A program made the position numbers and the translations under genes. Positions 25,602 through 36,882 of a DNA stretch of 64,000 nucleotides are shown here, piece by piece (within the stretch, counting starts at the first letter, position 1; each line of letters begins with the position of its first letter). This stretch comes from Leucocoprinus leucothites (lineage: Eukaryota > Basidiomycota > Agaricomycetes > Agaricales > Agaricaceae). The notes below the pieces were generated by a model. It worked only from the letters and a program-made list of their open reading frames with translations, had not been told where the DNA came from and searched no databases. The stretch spans positions 1,178,001 to 1,242,000 of the forward strand of contig JAACJO010000009.1 of the NCBI GenBank assembly GCA_013368445.1. Reading direction: 5' to 3'.

Positions 25602-27125
25602 ATGTCTGCAGCCACTCGTGAAGAAATCAGAATCCTCCGTGCCGAGATCAACCATCTCGAGACTCTTGTTGCCAACGAACCGAATCTGATACCTCAGAGA
25701 TCGACGCTGTTAAGAAGACTCAACCTAATTCAACCGCCAATCGGTCAACTTCCTCGTGAAATACTTTCTGAAATATTCCAAGCACTTCTACTGCCCTCCA
25801 CCTCCATATACACTCACATACGCCAATTTGCTTCCGTGCCCGATGGGTTTAAATCACCTTTTGTACTCGGAGCAGTATCATCCCTCTGGCGCGAAGTTGC
25901 ATTTTCCACTCGATCTTTATGGACATCCTTCCGTTGGGCAGTTGGCGAAAAGAGCCCACACAACATATTAGAGGTTTACCTAAAAAACTCAGGAACCCTC
26001 CCTATCCACCTTGAACTGGAGTTTTCCCATTTTTCGCAGCAGAATGCTCTCTTTCACCCCTGGGTGGACAAAGAGTTGGTTAAAAGCATGTCAAGGATCC
26101 AAACGCTCAAGCTCTATCAGCCGCCTCCCATATGGGAGGCGTACATTCCAGACAAACTCCCAGCCCTCGAGAATCTAGACATTACTCGTATTGATACCCC
26201 AGATAATAGTCAAGGCGACGTACTGCTAGGCCAATGCACTTCCCTTCGTCGCCTCGCTCTTTGTTGCATGATTCCACCCGACCCTGGAGTCAGTCTGCAC
26301 TACCAAGTTCCCGCCAATCTGAACACCCTCTGCCTTCGTCTAATACCTATTGACGCTGCTCTCAAGATCCTGGAATGCTGTCGGGAGCTTGTTGAGCTGT
26401 CGCTCTCGTTCTTAACTGAACCGCACATCAGAGACCTCAATGACGTTTCAATGCAGTGTTGGCACCGAGAACCACTGTTTTTTAGGCAATTAGAGTCGTT
26501 CGAATGGTATCGTGGTGTGTCAATTCCCGTGTCTATGTGGGGTTGGATAATTCTATTCTGTAATCAAGTACGCATGCCGGCCTTACGAACGCTAGCGCTT
26601 AGGGACGCACCAGCACCAGAGGACCCGGCCTCTGCCTCCGAGAGACTTTTTTTGATAAGGCATGCCATGACTGTCTCCACCTTACACCTCGAGGAGGTCT
26701 CCAGGATATTCCCTGAGTGGACCTATATCAACTTGTTCACCTCAGACTCAGCTATAGAGAGCCTCACTATCCACAAATTTGATGCTGCAGCCATTGCTGG
26801 CCTAATCGTATTGCTCACACCAGAGAGCTCTGGCCAAGCCCGGGTGCGCGTGCCAAAGTTGAGATCACTAGAGTTTTCAGACTCGTGTTCTCTTGCTAGA
26901 AATCGTCCGTGCTTCTTAGGAGAGCATGAAACGACCCAGCTTGAGGCTCTCTTGTTGATGCTGGAGCAAAGGTTAGAGAAGGAAACCGAATTTCGTCTGG
27001 GGTTTTCAGGGGTGTTACCAGCCTGGACATACGTAGCTCGGGAAAGACTTATGAGCCTAGTGAGAAAAGGTGTTAGGCTGGAAGTCACAGAGAACGGCCG
27101 TTTTGTCGATTGGTCGAAACGATAA
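25602..27125 (+). CDS. F-box-like / LRR protein
   Basis: Single-exon gene of 507 residues from the ATG at 25602, which opens the typical Agaricomycete F-box start: an acidic coiled coil (REEIRILRAEINHLETLV) followed by the F-box-like core QLPREILSEIFQALLLP at about residues 48-64. VLGAVSSLWREVAFSTRSLW comes next, then irregular leucine-rich segments such as LPALENLDITRID, LRRLALCC, LVELSLSFL, MPALRTLALRDA and LRSLEFSD. The C-terminal motif LMSLVRKGVRLEV is shared with the broken copy at 1-1257. The F-box would bind Skp1 in an SCF ubiquitin ligase and the LRR part would choose the substrate. Such genes are highly expanded in mushroom genomes, and most substrates are unknown. The longer frame from 25347 is less likely to be translated. 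Confidence 0.8.
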   Translation: MSAATREEIRILRAEINHLETLVANEPNLIPQRSTLLRRLNLIQPPIGQLPREILSEIFQALLLPSTSIYTHIRQFASVPDGFKSPFVLGAVSSLWREVAFSTRSLWTSFRWAVGEKSPHNILEVYLKNSGTLPIHLELEFSHFSQQNALFHPWVDKELVKSMSRIQTLKLYQPPPIWEAYIPDKLPALENLDITRIDTPDNSQGDVLLGQCTSLRRLALCCMIPPDPGVSLHYQVPANLNTLCLRLIPIDAALKILECCRELVELSLSFLTEPHIRDLNDVSMQCWHREPLFFRQLESFEWYRGVSIPVSMWGWIILFCNQVRMPALRTLALRDAPAPEDPASASERLFLIRHAMTVSTLHLEEVSRIFPEWTYINLFTSDSAIESLTIHKFDAAAIAGLIVLLTPESSGQARVRVPKLRSLEFSDSCSLARNRPCFLGEHETTQLEALLLMLEQRLEKETEFRLGFSGVLPAWTYVARERLMSLVRKGVRLEVTENGRFVDWSKR

Positions 27126-27324
27126 TGTAGCGGAAATTACAGTACCACTAGTCATGTTCCGAGTTGATTGGTCCCAGAAATAAACCCCGATCACACTAGC
27201 ATTACACACTTCAAGAGTTTGAACAAGTCATTGTTTAGAGAACCCAATCTGCAATAGACTTCCGAATCAACAAGTCCACATAAACATTCATAGAAAAAGC
27301 TAAGCTAAATGAAATATCAGAATC

Positions 27325-29030
27325 TCAACATTTTACATGCCTCTGAGCTATATACAACCTCTCCGACGGAGGGAAAACCTCTTGTGTCTCCTTATTCTCC
27401 TCTATGACACCGACACGCATCATGGCCAGTAGCTATATCGTACATGAACACGAATCAAACGGAGAGTCAGCATCACGAATCCAGAGAAGCAACGACAACG
27501 AAGGAAGGAAAGCACCACGACTCGACTGAGGCAGGCAGAGAATGCCGCGTCGAATTGTGATACGCAGAGATCCAAAAGAAGCTTTGCACGACGTACATTT
27601 TGAGCAGCATTTGAATGTCTATAGACTCCACCAAAGAAGGCATCGGTAGCATCCTTCCCTACGTACGACTCCAACAAACGTTTTCCGCCAGGATGATTCG
27701 CAAGGAACGACGAGGTGTCATGTATAAAGCCTGAAATTAACACCAGAGCACGGTTCTCTGCTTCTTTTTGAACTGTGAGGCAGGAAAAATGGCGGAGTGT
27801 ACTGTCAGCGGATGCAATCCCGGTTAAGTTGTGCATATCGAAGAAACGTGCTTACATTTGTCCCAGCTCCATATAGACAACTCATCAGTCTTTAAAGGCC
27901 ATCGTAGTTCATCCTGGATTTTCTTCAATCGCTTCAACTCCATTGTCAACATTCCTTTTTCGATCTCATTTCCACTGAATACTTTGAGATTTCTTGCGAG
28001 GCCGAGGAAATTGCATGTTGCGATGAACCATTTGGTGGGGTCCCATTGGTACCATAGATATGCGTTACGATAGTCCATTGGGAATTGATGATGGAAATTA
28101 TGATAGCCTTCACCCATGGTAAGGAGAGCCGATAGTAAGTGGTCGCGTGGAGAGAGGGTGTCATCATATGGGGTCGAGCCGAGATAATGAGCAATTGAGT
28201 TGATGCAAAAGGTACTCTGAAGGAGATATAGTCAGCTGGTAATCTTTAGAACATTAGCATGAATCCACTCAACGTGATGCGCAACGGTCAAACGCGCAGC
28301 ACCAGCGAAACACACACCGCCTGGCCAATCTCCCCATCCAAGACCGGCCATCAAGATGGGCATCAATAGACCCCAGAACACAGCCAACGGGAAGTACGAG
28401 TCGTGTTGCCATTTAACCAATGGATCCTTCTTCAGATCAGACACCTCGACATTCCCGTTTCCAACCCCTGTCTTTGACTTTGTCTTTACCAGCATCCATC
28501 CAACGTGGGTCCAGAGTAGGCCACGACTTGAGTTATAGGGATCGAGATCGGTATCAGTGTGGTGGTGATGGGAACGGTGAGCTTTGGCCCACCAGAGGCA
28601 GGATCCTTGAACAGCACTTGTTCCACCGAAGAGTAGGAAGGCACGAAGAGGGACAGAAGCAGCGTAGGAGCGATGGGACCAAAGTCGGTGATAACCTGAA
28701 GCTATGCTGAGATAGACGCTAAGAATAAGAGAGAAGCCAATCATACCTGCAGTTATACCTGTCAAATAAGACAGCGATAACGCTTAAGCCACGCGAGAAC
28801 TAACAGGATACGTCAACAAGTAAAAAATTCTCACCTAGCATCGAGAAGATATAGTACAACAACGAGAAGATCATTGTCTCCTTCCTTAATGGTAAATTCA
28901 TGAACCCATATAGCGCAATCGCGGGTGTGATTGTGAGCACTGCGACGTTGAACCATCGGATGCCGATAACGGGAGGAAAGTTTCGTGTCCAGTGCGAAGG
29001 GGTGAAGCACGCCAAAAGCGTCGCCATCAT
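27325..29030 (-). CDS. OLE1: Stearoyl-CoA (delta-9) desaturase with C-terminal cytochrome b5 domain
   Basis: Inserts the first double bond in palmitoyl/stearoyl-CoA at the ER membrane, with electrons from its own cytochrome b5 domain. The N-terminus has a membrane segment (FNVAVLTITPAIALYGFM), then a 12-13 nt exon (ITA), the first His box HRLWSH, the second HRSHH with a tract of His, and the third YHNFHH within GEGYHNFHHQFPMDYRN. After LKVFSGNEI the b5 domain follows with heme motif HPGG (FLANHPGGKRLLESYVG) and YRHSNAAQN. The last exon (27325-27432) gives LLAMMRVGVIEEN and ends at TGA 27325-27327; without that splice the frame would run into a non-conserved tail. The N-terminal start is uncertain because a CTGCAG acceptor just upstream could join another exon. 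A 3' fragment of a second copy lies at 36883-37250. Confidence 0.9.
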
Positions 29031-29243
29031 TGAAAAGCGTCAAAAATCTGCAGGGGTGCAATAATAGTGAGGCTTCTGACGTATTCTTAGAACAGTTCTT
29101 GAGGACGAGGCTGACCTATGTGTGTATATGCAAACTGATACTGGAAAATGCACAGGTGGAAGAGGGTAGAAAAAAAAGGGTCGAGTTTTCTTCGTCAATA
29201 ACAGCTGAAATTTATTGCCCAGTCTTCGCGCGTCGCGTTCGGA

Positions 29244-29587
29244 ATGCCCTACAACCGACAGGCTCTCACGCGTTCCAGGAAATCGGAGTCACAGATCAGG
29301 GACCCAGAACTCAAAATCCTTGACGGATTACGGCAAGCCTATCTATATTCGTTTGAAATGACAAGAAGCGAAAGAGAAGTCAGCTTCCAGGTATATCAGG
29401 ATATCATATTAGAAGGATTGAAAGGGTGGAACATGCAGGTAGAATTAAGGAGATCCGCTCACCTGCCGAAAAACTCTGTGCACCAGAGCTTGGGATCTCT
29501 TTTGCCAAAGCTGGGGGTGGATTAGGTCCAAGGATTATTAATGTCAGATCGTATTGGCAACCCGATAACAAGGCCGGCCTTCTCTAG
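29244..29587 (+). CDS. Hypothetical small protein, divergent from the desaturase
   Basis: Two-exon model. Exon 1 starts at ATG 29244 (MPYNRQALTRSRKSESQIRD) and runs to the GCAAGCCTATCTATATTC near 29353. An intron with a weak GTTTGA donor and an ATATTAG acceptor then joins in phase to RIERVEHAGRIKEIRSPAEK, followed by LGISFAKAGGGLGPRI and WQPDNKAGLL with TAG 29585-29587. The second-exon frame looks like real protein. Unspliced, the first frame runs on to 29525. No family recognised and no signal peptide or membrane segment seen. Confidence 0.35.
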
Positions 29588-31752
29588 GTCTTCTCCAAAA
29601 GATCGCTACCTCTCCCGCTGGTACACGCCCACGTGTTTCGTAGCGGGATGGGTAGAGCTGCGGGGGGTCAATGAGCGAGCCGCTGCGTGGAAATTGGAAT
29701 CCACCCGATATGGTAGAGAAGGTATGGTGCAGAAGGCTCGCGCAGAAGGGAAGGGATTGAGGAAGGAGAAGGGGTTCGATGGGGAACTTGGCATGGGTAG
29801 ATGTACTAGATTCAGTGTAGATGGTTATTTCACGTTCAGCAGTCGGTCCGTTCTGGATCTATCCATGATTCCATATCTGGAGTTAGGACGTATGATTGCA
29901 ACCTATTTGACCATGCGATTATTCTGGGCTTGACTTGACACCGAAAGGATATTCCCACTGTAAAAATACCGGTGAATCGTGTTCGACGATTAGAGATAGA
30001 CATGGCGTATAGGCGGGGGATCGTGACATACTGAATAGAAAGAATAGACTTTCAAGCTCTACGTTTACGCGAAGAGTTCCATACAGCTTGAGCACTCGAG
30101 GGAAGGCATGGTAACCTCGGTGTGACGAGAAAACCGTAAACTTCCACGCGTTACAGAAAAAAATAGCAGCATCAGGTCAGAGAGGGCTAGAACCTGAAAG
30201 GAAAACCATACCTGAGTCATGAGCAGATAGTTGAACGGAAGAAATCAAGGGTTTTGCCAATGGAAAGCAGGGTTCCTTGTGAGGTTAATCAGAACTGTAC
30301 CCTCCGCTCCGCAGAAACTTCGAAGGATCAAAACTTCGCAGCAACTGATCATGTCATGATGGTCACATCTTGTACGTTTGAAAGGGACAGATGAAAGTCA
30401 TTGCCTGTAGCAGCTGAAAGATTGAGCGGTCAAAGGACACGTTGTTGCTCATGCGGGCAAAACGCTCTGAGTGGAGAAAGATGAGATATTTGGGACCCTG
30501 GTGCACATACTCGGTGTTCGCTGATGGGCCTGAACTCGAATGCCGGAAGTCCGTGGACTTGACTCTAGAGCTTTCTAATTGCGCCAACACTAAGCACTTA
30601 GCTCTAGATATCGATGATAGTGCGTCTATCTGACAACCTTGCGTGGGATGGGGTCAATAAACTGAAGGGAAGAAACATGTTTGGTTAATTTACCAATAAT
30701 TTTATGCGCCAGGTCAGTTTAAGCAGAATCGATACACCTCACCTCACCTCGACCCGCCAGGGTATCAAGCAGTAATTTGGAGTGGAGGTAATATGTATTT
30801 CAAACAGTATGTACTCGGCAAACCATCAGCTGTTAATTTTGTCTGATCCTCATCATCAAAAATCGACTCGAGGACTCTCAAATCCCTTGATCTTCACCAA
30901 TTTCTAAATGTACGCCACAAGGGCGTTTAATGAAGGGACATATCAGAAGCATACTGTTAAGATCCAGAAACGTTTCTTTCCTTTGCTCTTACAAATTTCA
31001 GATGACGGCGCGGGTGCGGGCGACTCAGCCATCGTGTCAGCAGCAATGTGTAATAAGTGAGTAAATCGTGCTCTCCTTCCACCGACTCGGAGTGCTATCG
31101 ATTCGTGCAACCATGTAGATGAGTGGGTTCATAGAGGGATACAGGTGATTTGCTAGGATGCGATGATAGCAGTGGCCGCCAAGTCACAATTGCATGTGTC
31201 ATTTTTGATGGTAAACATGATAGTGGCACTATGACCTTTTCGCCCTCTTTCACCACCCCATCTACAATTGAACCAGCCACAGAGCTATCCAGTGTTACCC
31301 ATGTCCACCTGCCGCCTTTCAGCTCTACTACTCAGCCATCACACCGAATCTATGACTGTGGGGCATTCTCGACAGAAAATAAACGCCCTAGCACTCTAGG
31401 TTTACCTCGTGAGCACATCACATGAACGTCTGGGGAATTACAACCACCTTCTAATCATGAAATCCCATCGGCTAAAGGAAATTTGAGTAAAACTTCCTTT
31501 GGATACTGCGATCGTGGGCTTCGCAGATTCTTTTCACCCATCCCATTCCACACGAAATAAATACCTTCCGACATGTCTGCGAAATACCACACTGGTGGAA
31601 ATATAAATGCCGAACTAGATCCTGATCACTATATTAACACTAGCTCGTCGCACTCAACCGAGAATTCGGGCGAGAAGCAGGACTCACAGGCGACCAAGAC
31701 TGACAGAGGTTTAGTACAACACCAGCGCGACATTCCTCAAAAACGGAAGATT
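29588..31752. other. Intergenic interval absent from the second duplication unit
   Basis: Frames at 29541-29933 and 30442-30633 show no family resemblance. From about 31095 onward the sequence aligns with 37265 onward (the duplicated lactonase promoter), including CTCTTTCACCACCCCATCTAC and CCATCCCATTCCACACG. The sequence from about 28260 to 31095 has no counterpart in unit 2. An AT-rich AAATAAATACC element near 31556 is conserved in both copies and may act as the TATA box. Confidence 0.45.
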
Positions 31753-33357
31753 ATGATGAAGCGTATCGTGACAACCTCTTTCGTGCTGCTTGGCCTGTCA
31801 ATCGCACATGGATATGCTGATGTCCTAAGCGATCGGGCGCCGAAACCGAGAGCTGAATTACCTCCGCAGGCTGTTGTACGTTGCCCGACTACTCCCGTTT
31901 TCACCGTCACCACTTACGTGCTTTGGCTTTGCATGTACAGCTCATTGAACCAAGCTCTTTTGCGGTCCTCCCCGACAATTTCTCATTTCGTACAGACTCC
32001 TCCAATCAACACTTCAATCCTACAAATGCTACTCCGCCCATCTTCCAAGTCTTCAATGAAGCATTCCTCGACATTCTCGGTTCCAACGCGTCCATAGCCG
32101 AAATCGCATCCAATGCAACTTTCGCATTCGCACACGAGGCACCAGTATACGTTCCGGAAACGGACGAAGTGTTCTTCGCGAGCAATGATGGAGGCCCATT
32201 AGGGAACAGCAATCTGAATCGCAACAACATGGTGTTCAAGCTCAGCTTGGCTGACGCCGAGAAGGCTTTACAAGGAAGTGGAGGAAAGGCTGTCAATGTT
32301 CCTATTACACATGTACGTCCACGTCATCGACAAAGAGCATGCAGTTAAAGTATCCTGAAAATGAGTAGGTTCCTCTAGATGACAGTGTTCAGATGACAAA
32401 CGGTGGCACGGGTCTGTTCAGGGGCAACATAGTCCTTGCCAATTCTGGCCGTGGGCCTCGTCCTCCCAATGTTGTACTCGTCAACCCCCAAGCACCCAAC
32501 AATGTCACCGTTTTGCTAAACAACTACTATGGGCGCCAATTCAATTCCCTCAATGACGTGAAAGTACTCCCTGGAACAGATATATTATTCTTCACCGACG
32601 TCCAGTAAGAACCCCCTCTTGCTCTTTTCTTCAGCTTTGGAAGAGCTCTCATGGTTTTCGCCCCATCAGATATGGCTTCGTCAACCGCTTCCGTGATGCT
32701 CCACTCATGGAGAATCATGTCTACCGACTTGACCCCGATACGGGCGCTGTTCGTGTAGTGGCTACTGATTTCGATAAACCGAATGGACTGGCCTTCACTG
32801 CGGACGGTCGAACAGTCTATGTGTAAGTCTCACATCGAAGTGATATCGCGTTGCACGAAGGAAACATTTTATTCAATACATTCCCTTGTTGTAGTACTGA
32901 TACTGGTACCGCCGGTGGCTCTGCTACTGAGCCTGCTACCATGTAAGCCCTGTTTCCGCGATTGAAAGAAATAGTTGATGCTAATGTAAAACCAAAACCC
33001 TTCAGCTATGCATTCGATGTCGATCCTACCACACACGCGTTCACGAATCGTCGAATCCTAGCATATGTCGATGCCGGTATTGCAGATGGGGTTCAAGTTG
33101 ACACAGAAGGAAACGTGTACGGCGCTTGTGCGGACGGTATCCACGTACGTCTATCCTTCCACCTGAAATCGCAATTCTGAGCAGTATGGATCTGATGTAC
33201 CCTTGTGCAGGTCTTCGCGCCAGACGGCACGCTGCTAGGCAAAATTTTCACGAATGTACTAGGTGCAAATTTGGTCTTTGCGCCTCCTAATCGGGTGGTG
33301 ATTTTGGCTGAGACGAAGATATTTTTGGCAAAGATTGCAGCGAAGGGCGTGGTTTGA
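31753..33357 (+). CDS. Secreted SMP-30/gluconolactonase-like beta-propeller protein, copy A (intact)
   Basis: Seven exons: 31753-31875, 31941-32312, 32369-32604, 32671-32822, 32893-32942, 33006-33144, 33211-33357. ATG 31753 gives MMKRIVTTSFVLLGLSIAHG, a signal peptide. An in-frame ATG at 31573 would add 60 polar residues in front of it; that extension is out of frame in copy B, so 31753 is preferred. Conserved blocks: FAHEAPVYVPETDEVFFAS, VNPQAPNNVTVLLNNYYG, FNSLNDVKVLPGTDILFFTD, PNGLAFTADGRTVYV, YAFDVDPTTHAFTNRR, DAGIADGVQVDTEGNVY, FAPPNRVVILAETK. The N/D-rich strands (FNSLND, PNGLAF, DG.Q.D..GN) are the metal-binding and active-site segments of the lactonase six-bladed propeller family. Likely a secreted sugar-lactone hydrolase; the substrate is unknown. 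Confidence 0.85.
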
Positions 33358-33798
33358 CTGAGCAATCGTTGAGCGTTGAACATGAACCATGATGGTAGCT
33401 CTACTTCACGAAATTTGAATATTTGCTTTCGAGTCTTACCTCATAACATGACCAACCTTTCTGCTGACTTGGTTGTATTCGGATAATTGCCTCCCACTTG
33501 GTACCATGAGGAAAGTGATCGGGATTATACCGGAGACGGTAATGATTCGGGAGGTGGATATTGAAATTAGAAACCGAAAGATGATAAATAGCATTCCAGC
33601 ACATGGAAAAATGAGTATGCGAAGGGAAGGGTAGTGGAGATATGAGGTAAAACAGTAAATCCGAGACCGTTACAAGAGTTGGCCATACGAGAGTGCTGCG
33701 CGCGTATACTAACGTAGGATTGGAGATGCCCATTTCCTGGATGGATTTGATAAGAGTACCCACGTAACGAGGGAGATCGGGTAGACTAAACAATTTCT
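33358..33798. other. Convergent intergenic strip, duplicated
   Basis: Between the 3' ends of lactonase A and the NACHT pseudogene; aligns with 39471-39881 of unit 2. A 169-codon minus-strand frame crosses it (33401-33910), but the equivalent frame in unit 2 is interrupted, so it is judged non-coding. Confidence 0.45.
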
Positions 33799-36160
33799 TT
33801 ACCATCGGTACCGTAAGTGGCTCATCGAGAGTCGGGTCACTTTGTGCCTTGGTCCAAGGCCAACGATTGGCATCCGAGTTGGCCCTTCCGGGGGAATACA
33901 TACCAGACACGACAAGCGCTCATAGTCGGTCGCATCGGCGACAGCGAAATTATAGGGCAACGTGTTTTTAGCGTGAGCCCCTCACGCTAAGCGTGGAAGC
34001 GTGAAGGGTCCACTCACGCTTTATGTTTAATATCACGCTCAGCCAGATAAGCTGGTAGGTGATCTTATCTATAAACTGGAACCCTCGATCGCAGCATCTG
34101 GTGAAAGGTAAACCATCATTTCTCTGATCCCCCACCAGACCAGTGATCGAAGTGGGATTGTCGTAAAAAAAAATGTAGATGTTAATCTCAAAGTGTTAAT
34201 TTAGGTAGTGGTAGATTTAAGAGATTAAACAGAAGTAAAAGCATTTTAGAAAACCTCGCTCAGCTTCACGCTTCCCATAACCTTTTTCATGCTTCATCAC
34301 GCCTCGTCCCGCTTCACCGCGCTTTCACGCTTACAGATATTGACTCACGCTCAGTTGTAGGGCCATGGCATAATTCTCGCGCTTAGGGAAATCCACATCA
34401 CGCTTGTAGGAATATTTCACGCTACATGTCACGCTTGCCACGCTCACCATCACGCTCACCTCACTTGCCATCACGCCCGCCTTCACGCTCAGGCTACAAT
34501 GACCACGCTTAGATCCACGCTTGGGCTCACGCTTTGCTCAAGGATTGATTGAATTCCGGGTCTATGTAGGCAGATTAGTTGCTGTAACCACGTGAACAAT
34601 ATTTTTATACAAGCATATGCATAAACACTCGAGCATGATGACAGCTCATAATAACATGCCAACACTACACAAATAAAATTCGTATAAGTATTCACTAAAG
34701 GCAGCAGGACACGTCAAAAGATTTGCACCAAAGGATGGACCACGGTGCATCTCAAAGGGTCTGAGTGTATCAAAGTACGGTGAGGGGGATTGAAGGCATT
34801 GGTGATGTCTAGGTCCACGCTTGGGCCTTGAAGCTTGACTCCGGCCAACTCACGCTTGAACACCTAGAGTTTACACCCAGCTCACGCTCAACTCACGCCC
34901 ACTGCACTTGGCTCACGCTCATGTCCTATCGAGGCGGTGAGGTTATATTGCAAACTGGAAAAAAAAATGACGTGCTTACCACAAAAAAAGAACCAAGGGA
35001 TGGACTTTGTTGAAATGTGCATGCCTATGAAGCGCACAAATTCGAAACTGTAATCGGCGAGTATATTCTTCACTATCTGTACATCTTCACCTTCGAGCTT
35101 TGTGCATGCAGTCATACTTTGCTAGTTCGTGAAATTTTGGAGATCGATATCTGCGAACCTCGCAAAAGAAGACTTCCAGGTCAGACCTGCATAAAACATA
35201 TGAATCATTCATTAGTCAAGATCGTAGCACAAGGTCAGAGTTGTGCCCTATGGCCTGTAGTAAATGTGGCTCGACGCTAGTAGTCCACCACAAGGAGTTG
35301 ACAGCAACATCGAAATGTCACGCCTTCTGGTCGTCGACTCTGATATTTTCGCGCTTGCACGCCGCAGGAAAATCGGGGTCCGTGAACAGATACGTGAAAT
35401 ACTATTCCAGTCGACTACAGATCAGCCAGAGTAAGAGGAACATAAGGACCGTTTGGACATAGTCGTTGTTCATATCAAGAAAGTCACATTGAGCATCCGT
35501 GCTGTTGCACTCGTCTAGTCCGTCTATGATGATGAGCAACGGCTCAGGAAGGGCTTCAGGGTGTCGTGTCTTCAGAGATTGAAAAGGTTCGATGATAAGG
35601 TCTTTAAATTCCGCTCTACGGTTCTTCTCGAAGATGGTTAAGCCATCAGCTAGGCGCCAGGAAATGATATGTTTATATGCTGGAAGTTTTCTCGCAAGCT
35701 GATGCAGCGCAAGCGTCGGAAAGACATGGTCTGGATTGTCATTGTGGTTTGACCTTGAGGAGAAGAGGGCAACACCAAGGCGATCTTGAATAACCATTTC
35801 TTCTACTATTGTTGACGCCAGGGCAGACTTTCCAGGTCCAGTGGGGTCTAATAGCCAAATTAGCCGCCAATGGTATAGTAACCGCTTGGATACACGATCT
35901 CGAGTGGTTTTCCGCATTTCAGGATGGCCTCTTGGTGCAAGATTGCGGAAAGCTGAGTTCATTTCTGCTCCTACCCTTTGCTTTGCTGAGAGAACATGGA
36001 ACACCATACACCACTTGATAAGAATTATGACGATGAGGAAAGGCGGGTTAGGCGAACCAGAAGACCCTGCATGATAGTACCAGCCTCGACACACGCTGAC
36101 GAGATATACACCTTCTCGGCCTCGTATCAGCGGGACCGTGGTCATGGATTCAAATGGCAC
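33799..36160 (-). pseudogene. NACHT-domain gene, unit 1 copy, multiply disrupted
   Basis: Relic of the gene at 39882-42312. Reading on the minus strand: the 5' exons are missing (homology to unit 2 jumps near 36090 from NACHT sequence to sequence matching about 42600). The Walker A region reads LDPTGPGKSA instead of LGPAGTGKSA, while Walker B (LLIIIDGLDECN) is kept. The Trp of the SRPEW motif has become TAG at 35402-35404. About 560 bp that unit 2 has at roughly 40485-41050 are deleted at 35325. The next exon (35115-34960) is recognisable (ILADYSFEFV), and the last exon is split by the mobile element 33970-34919. The tail, homologous to ATEYEYLSRLV of unit 2, runs to a stop at 33799. No functional NTPase can result. 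Confidence 0.85.
33970..34919. mobile_element. Non-autonomous DNA transposon-like insertion with dense TCACGCT repeats
   Basis: The ends are a 10-bp inverted repeat, AGCGTGAGCC at 33970-33979 and GGCTCACGCT at 34910-34919. The subterminal parts (33970-34060, 34250-34540, 34810-34919) carry some 25-30 copies of a CACGCT/AGCGTG core, mostly TCACGCT(T/C), in both orientations near the left end and mostly one orientation elsewhere. No transposase frame is present (longest frame about 70 codons). Unit 2 of the duplication lacks this block: CAACGTG and TGTCCTAT/GGTCCTAT flank it in unit 1 and lie about 10 bp apart around 40078-40095 in unit 2. No clear target-site duplication was found. Dense subterminal repeats recall hAT-, CACTA- or Zisupton-type elements; the superfamily cannot be assigned. 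Confidence 0.65.
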
Positions 36161-36882
36161 CTTAATTTAACTAAGTATTATGAGAGCGAGGCTTTTGTTT
36201 ATTATATAATTGTTTTGAAGAGAGATTGTGACGCAAAATATCATGTTCGCCTTCTCCGCTTCTCCCGGGGGGATTGAACGCTGTTCAAGAATGGTTTCTG
36301 AGTTGATCTGAATGCCCGATAGGTATATCATGACTGTGTGCGCTGTCCGAGTGCTTATTTGCGTGCAGTTTGGCGAATAAGCTGATCGGGCGGAGTTAAA
36401 CTGAAATGATCCGAATAGGCCTCGAAGATAAGAATCCCGTCGTGGACATCCGGCCAACGCACGCTAGAGGAACAGTTGGAGACCAACCCGTCTGTGTTCT
36501 TGCACCTCATATGTACCTCGCCAGGTCTCGCCGCTCTCCAGTCCGAGTCGCATCTCTCGCATTTACGCTCACCAATCGTTGCCGCAGTGATGTGCGCAAA
36601 TACTTCTCTGGAGACCTGAGCGCATTGTATAAGTCACTTCATCGGATTGGACATGTGCAACCTCGCAATGGCCGTTCTTGGTACTTGAAAAAATGACCTA
36701 AAAGTTTTTCCAGCCTTCGTGCACCTTACCCTTTGGTTTACGTATATGGTGTCTTTTACCAAACGTAAATCAAATAACAACTGCCGCGGTTGCCGTATCG
36801 CGACTGGGCACCTCCCGATTTCCTCCTGAACAACCAACCCGCTGTCTAGCCCCGTGGGCGCCAGAATACGTGCATAGGCCAT
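36085..36882 (+). pseudogene. Promoter and broken start of a deleted lactonase (C-type) copy
   Basis: Aligns with 42600-43140, the upstream region and first codons of the intact lactonase at 43123. Shared blocks include GCGCATTGTATAAGTCACTTCAT and TTTACGTATA.GG.G.CTTTT.CCAAACGTAAAT. At the position of the ATG the relic has ATA (within CCAGAATACGTGCATAGGCC), followed by an in-frame TAG. Homology stops at about 36882, directly before desaturase-like sequence. Only promoter and about five codons remain. Confidence 0.75.

Noticed and set aside
33401..33910. 169-codon minus-strand frame downstream of the NACHT relic
   Set aside because: Homologous sequence at 39400-39863 has frame-breaking indels, and part of it overlaps the true NACHT tail in another frame.
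33960..34920. TCACGCT-rich stretch as a CRISPR array or tandem satellite
   Set aside because: Motif spacing is irregular, both orientations occur and there are no constant-length spacers; this is a eukaryotic nuclear genome.
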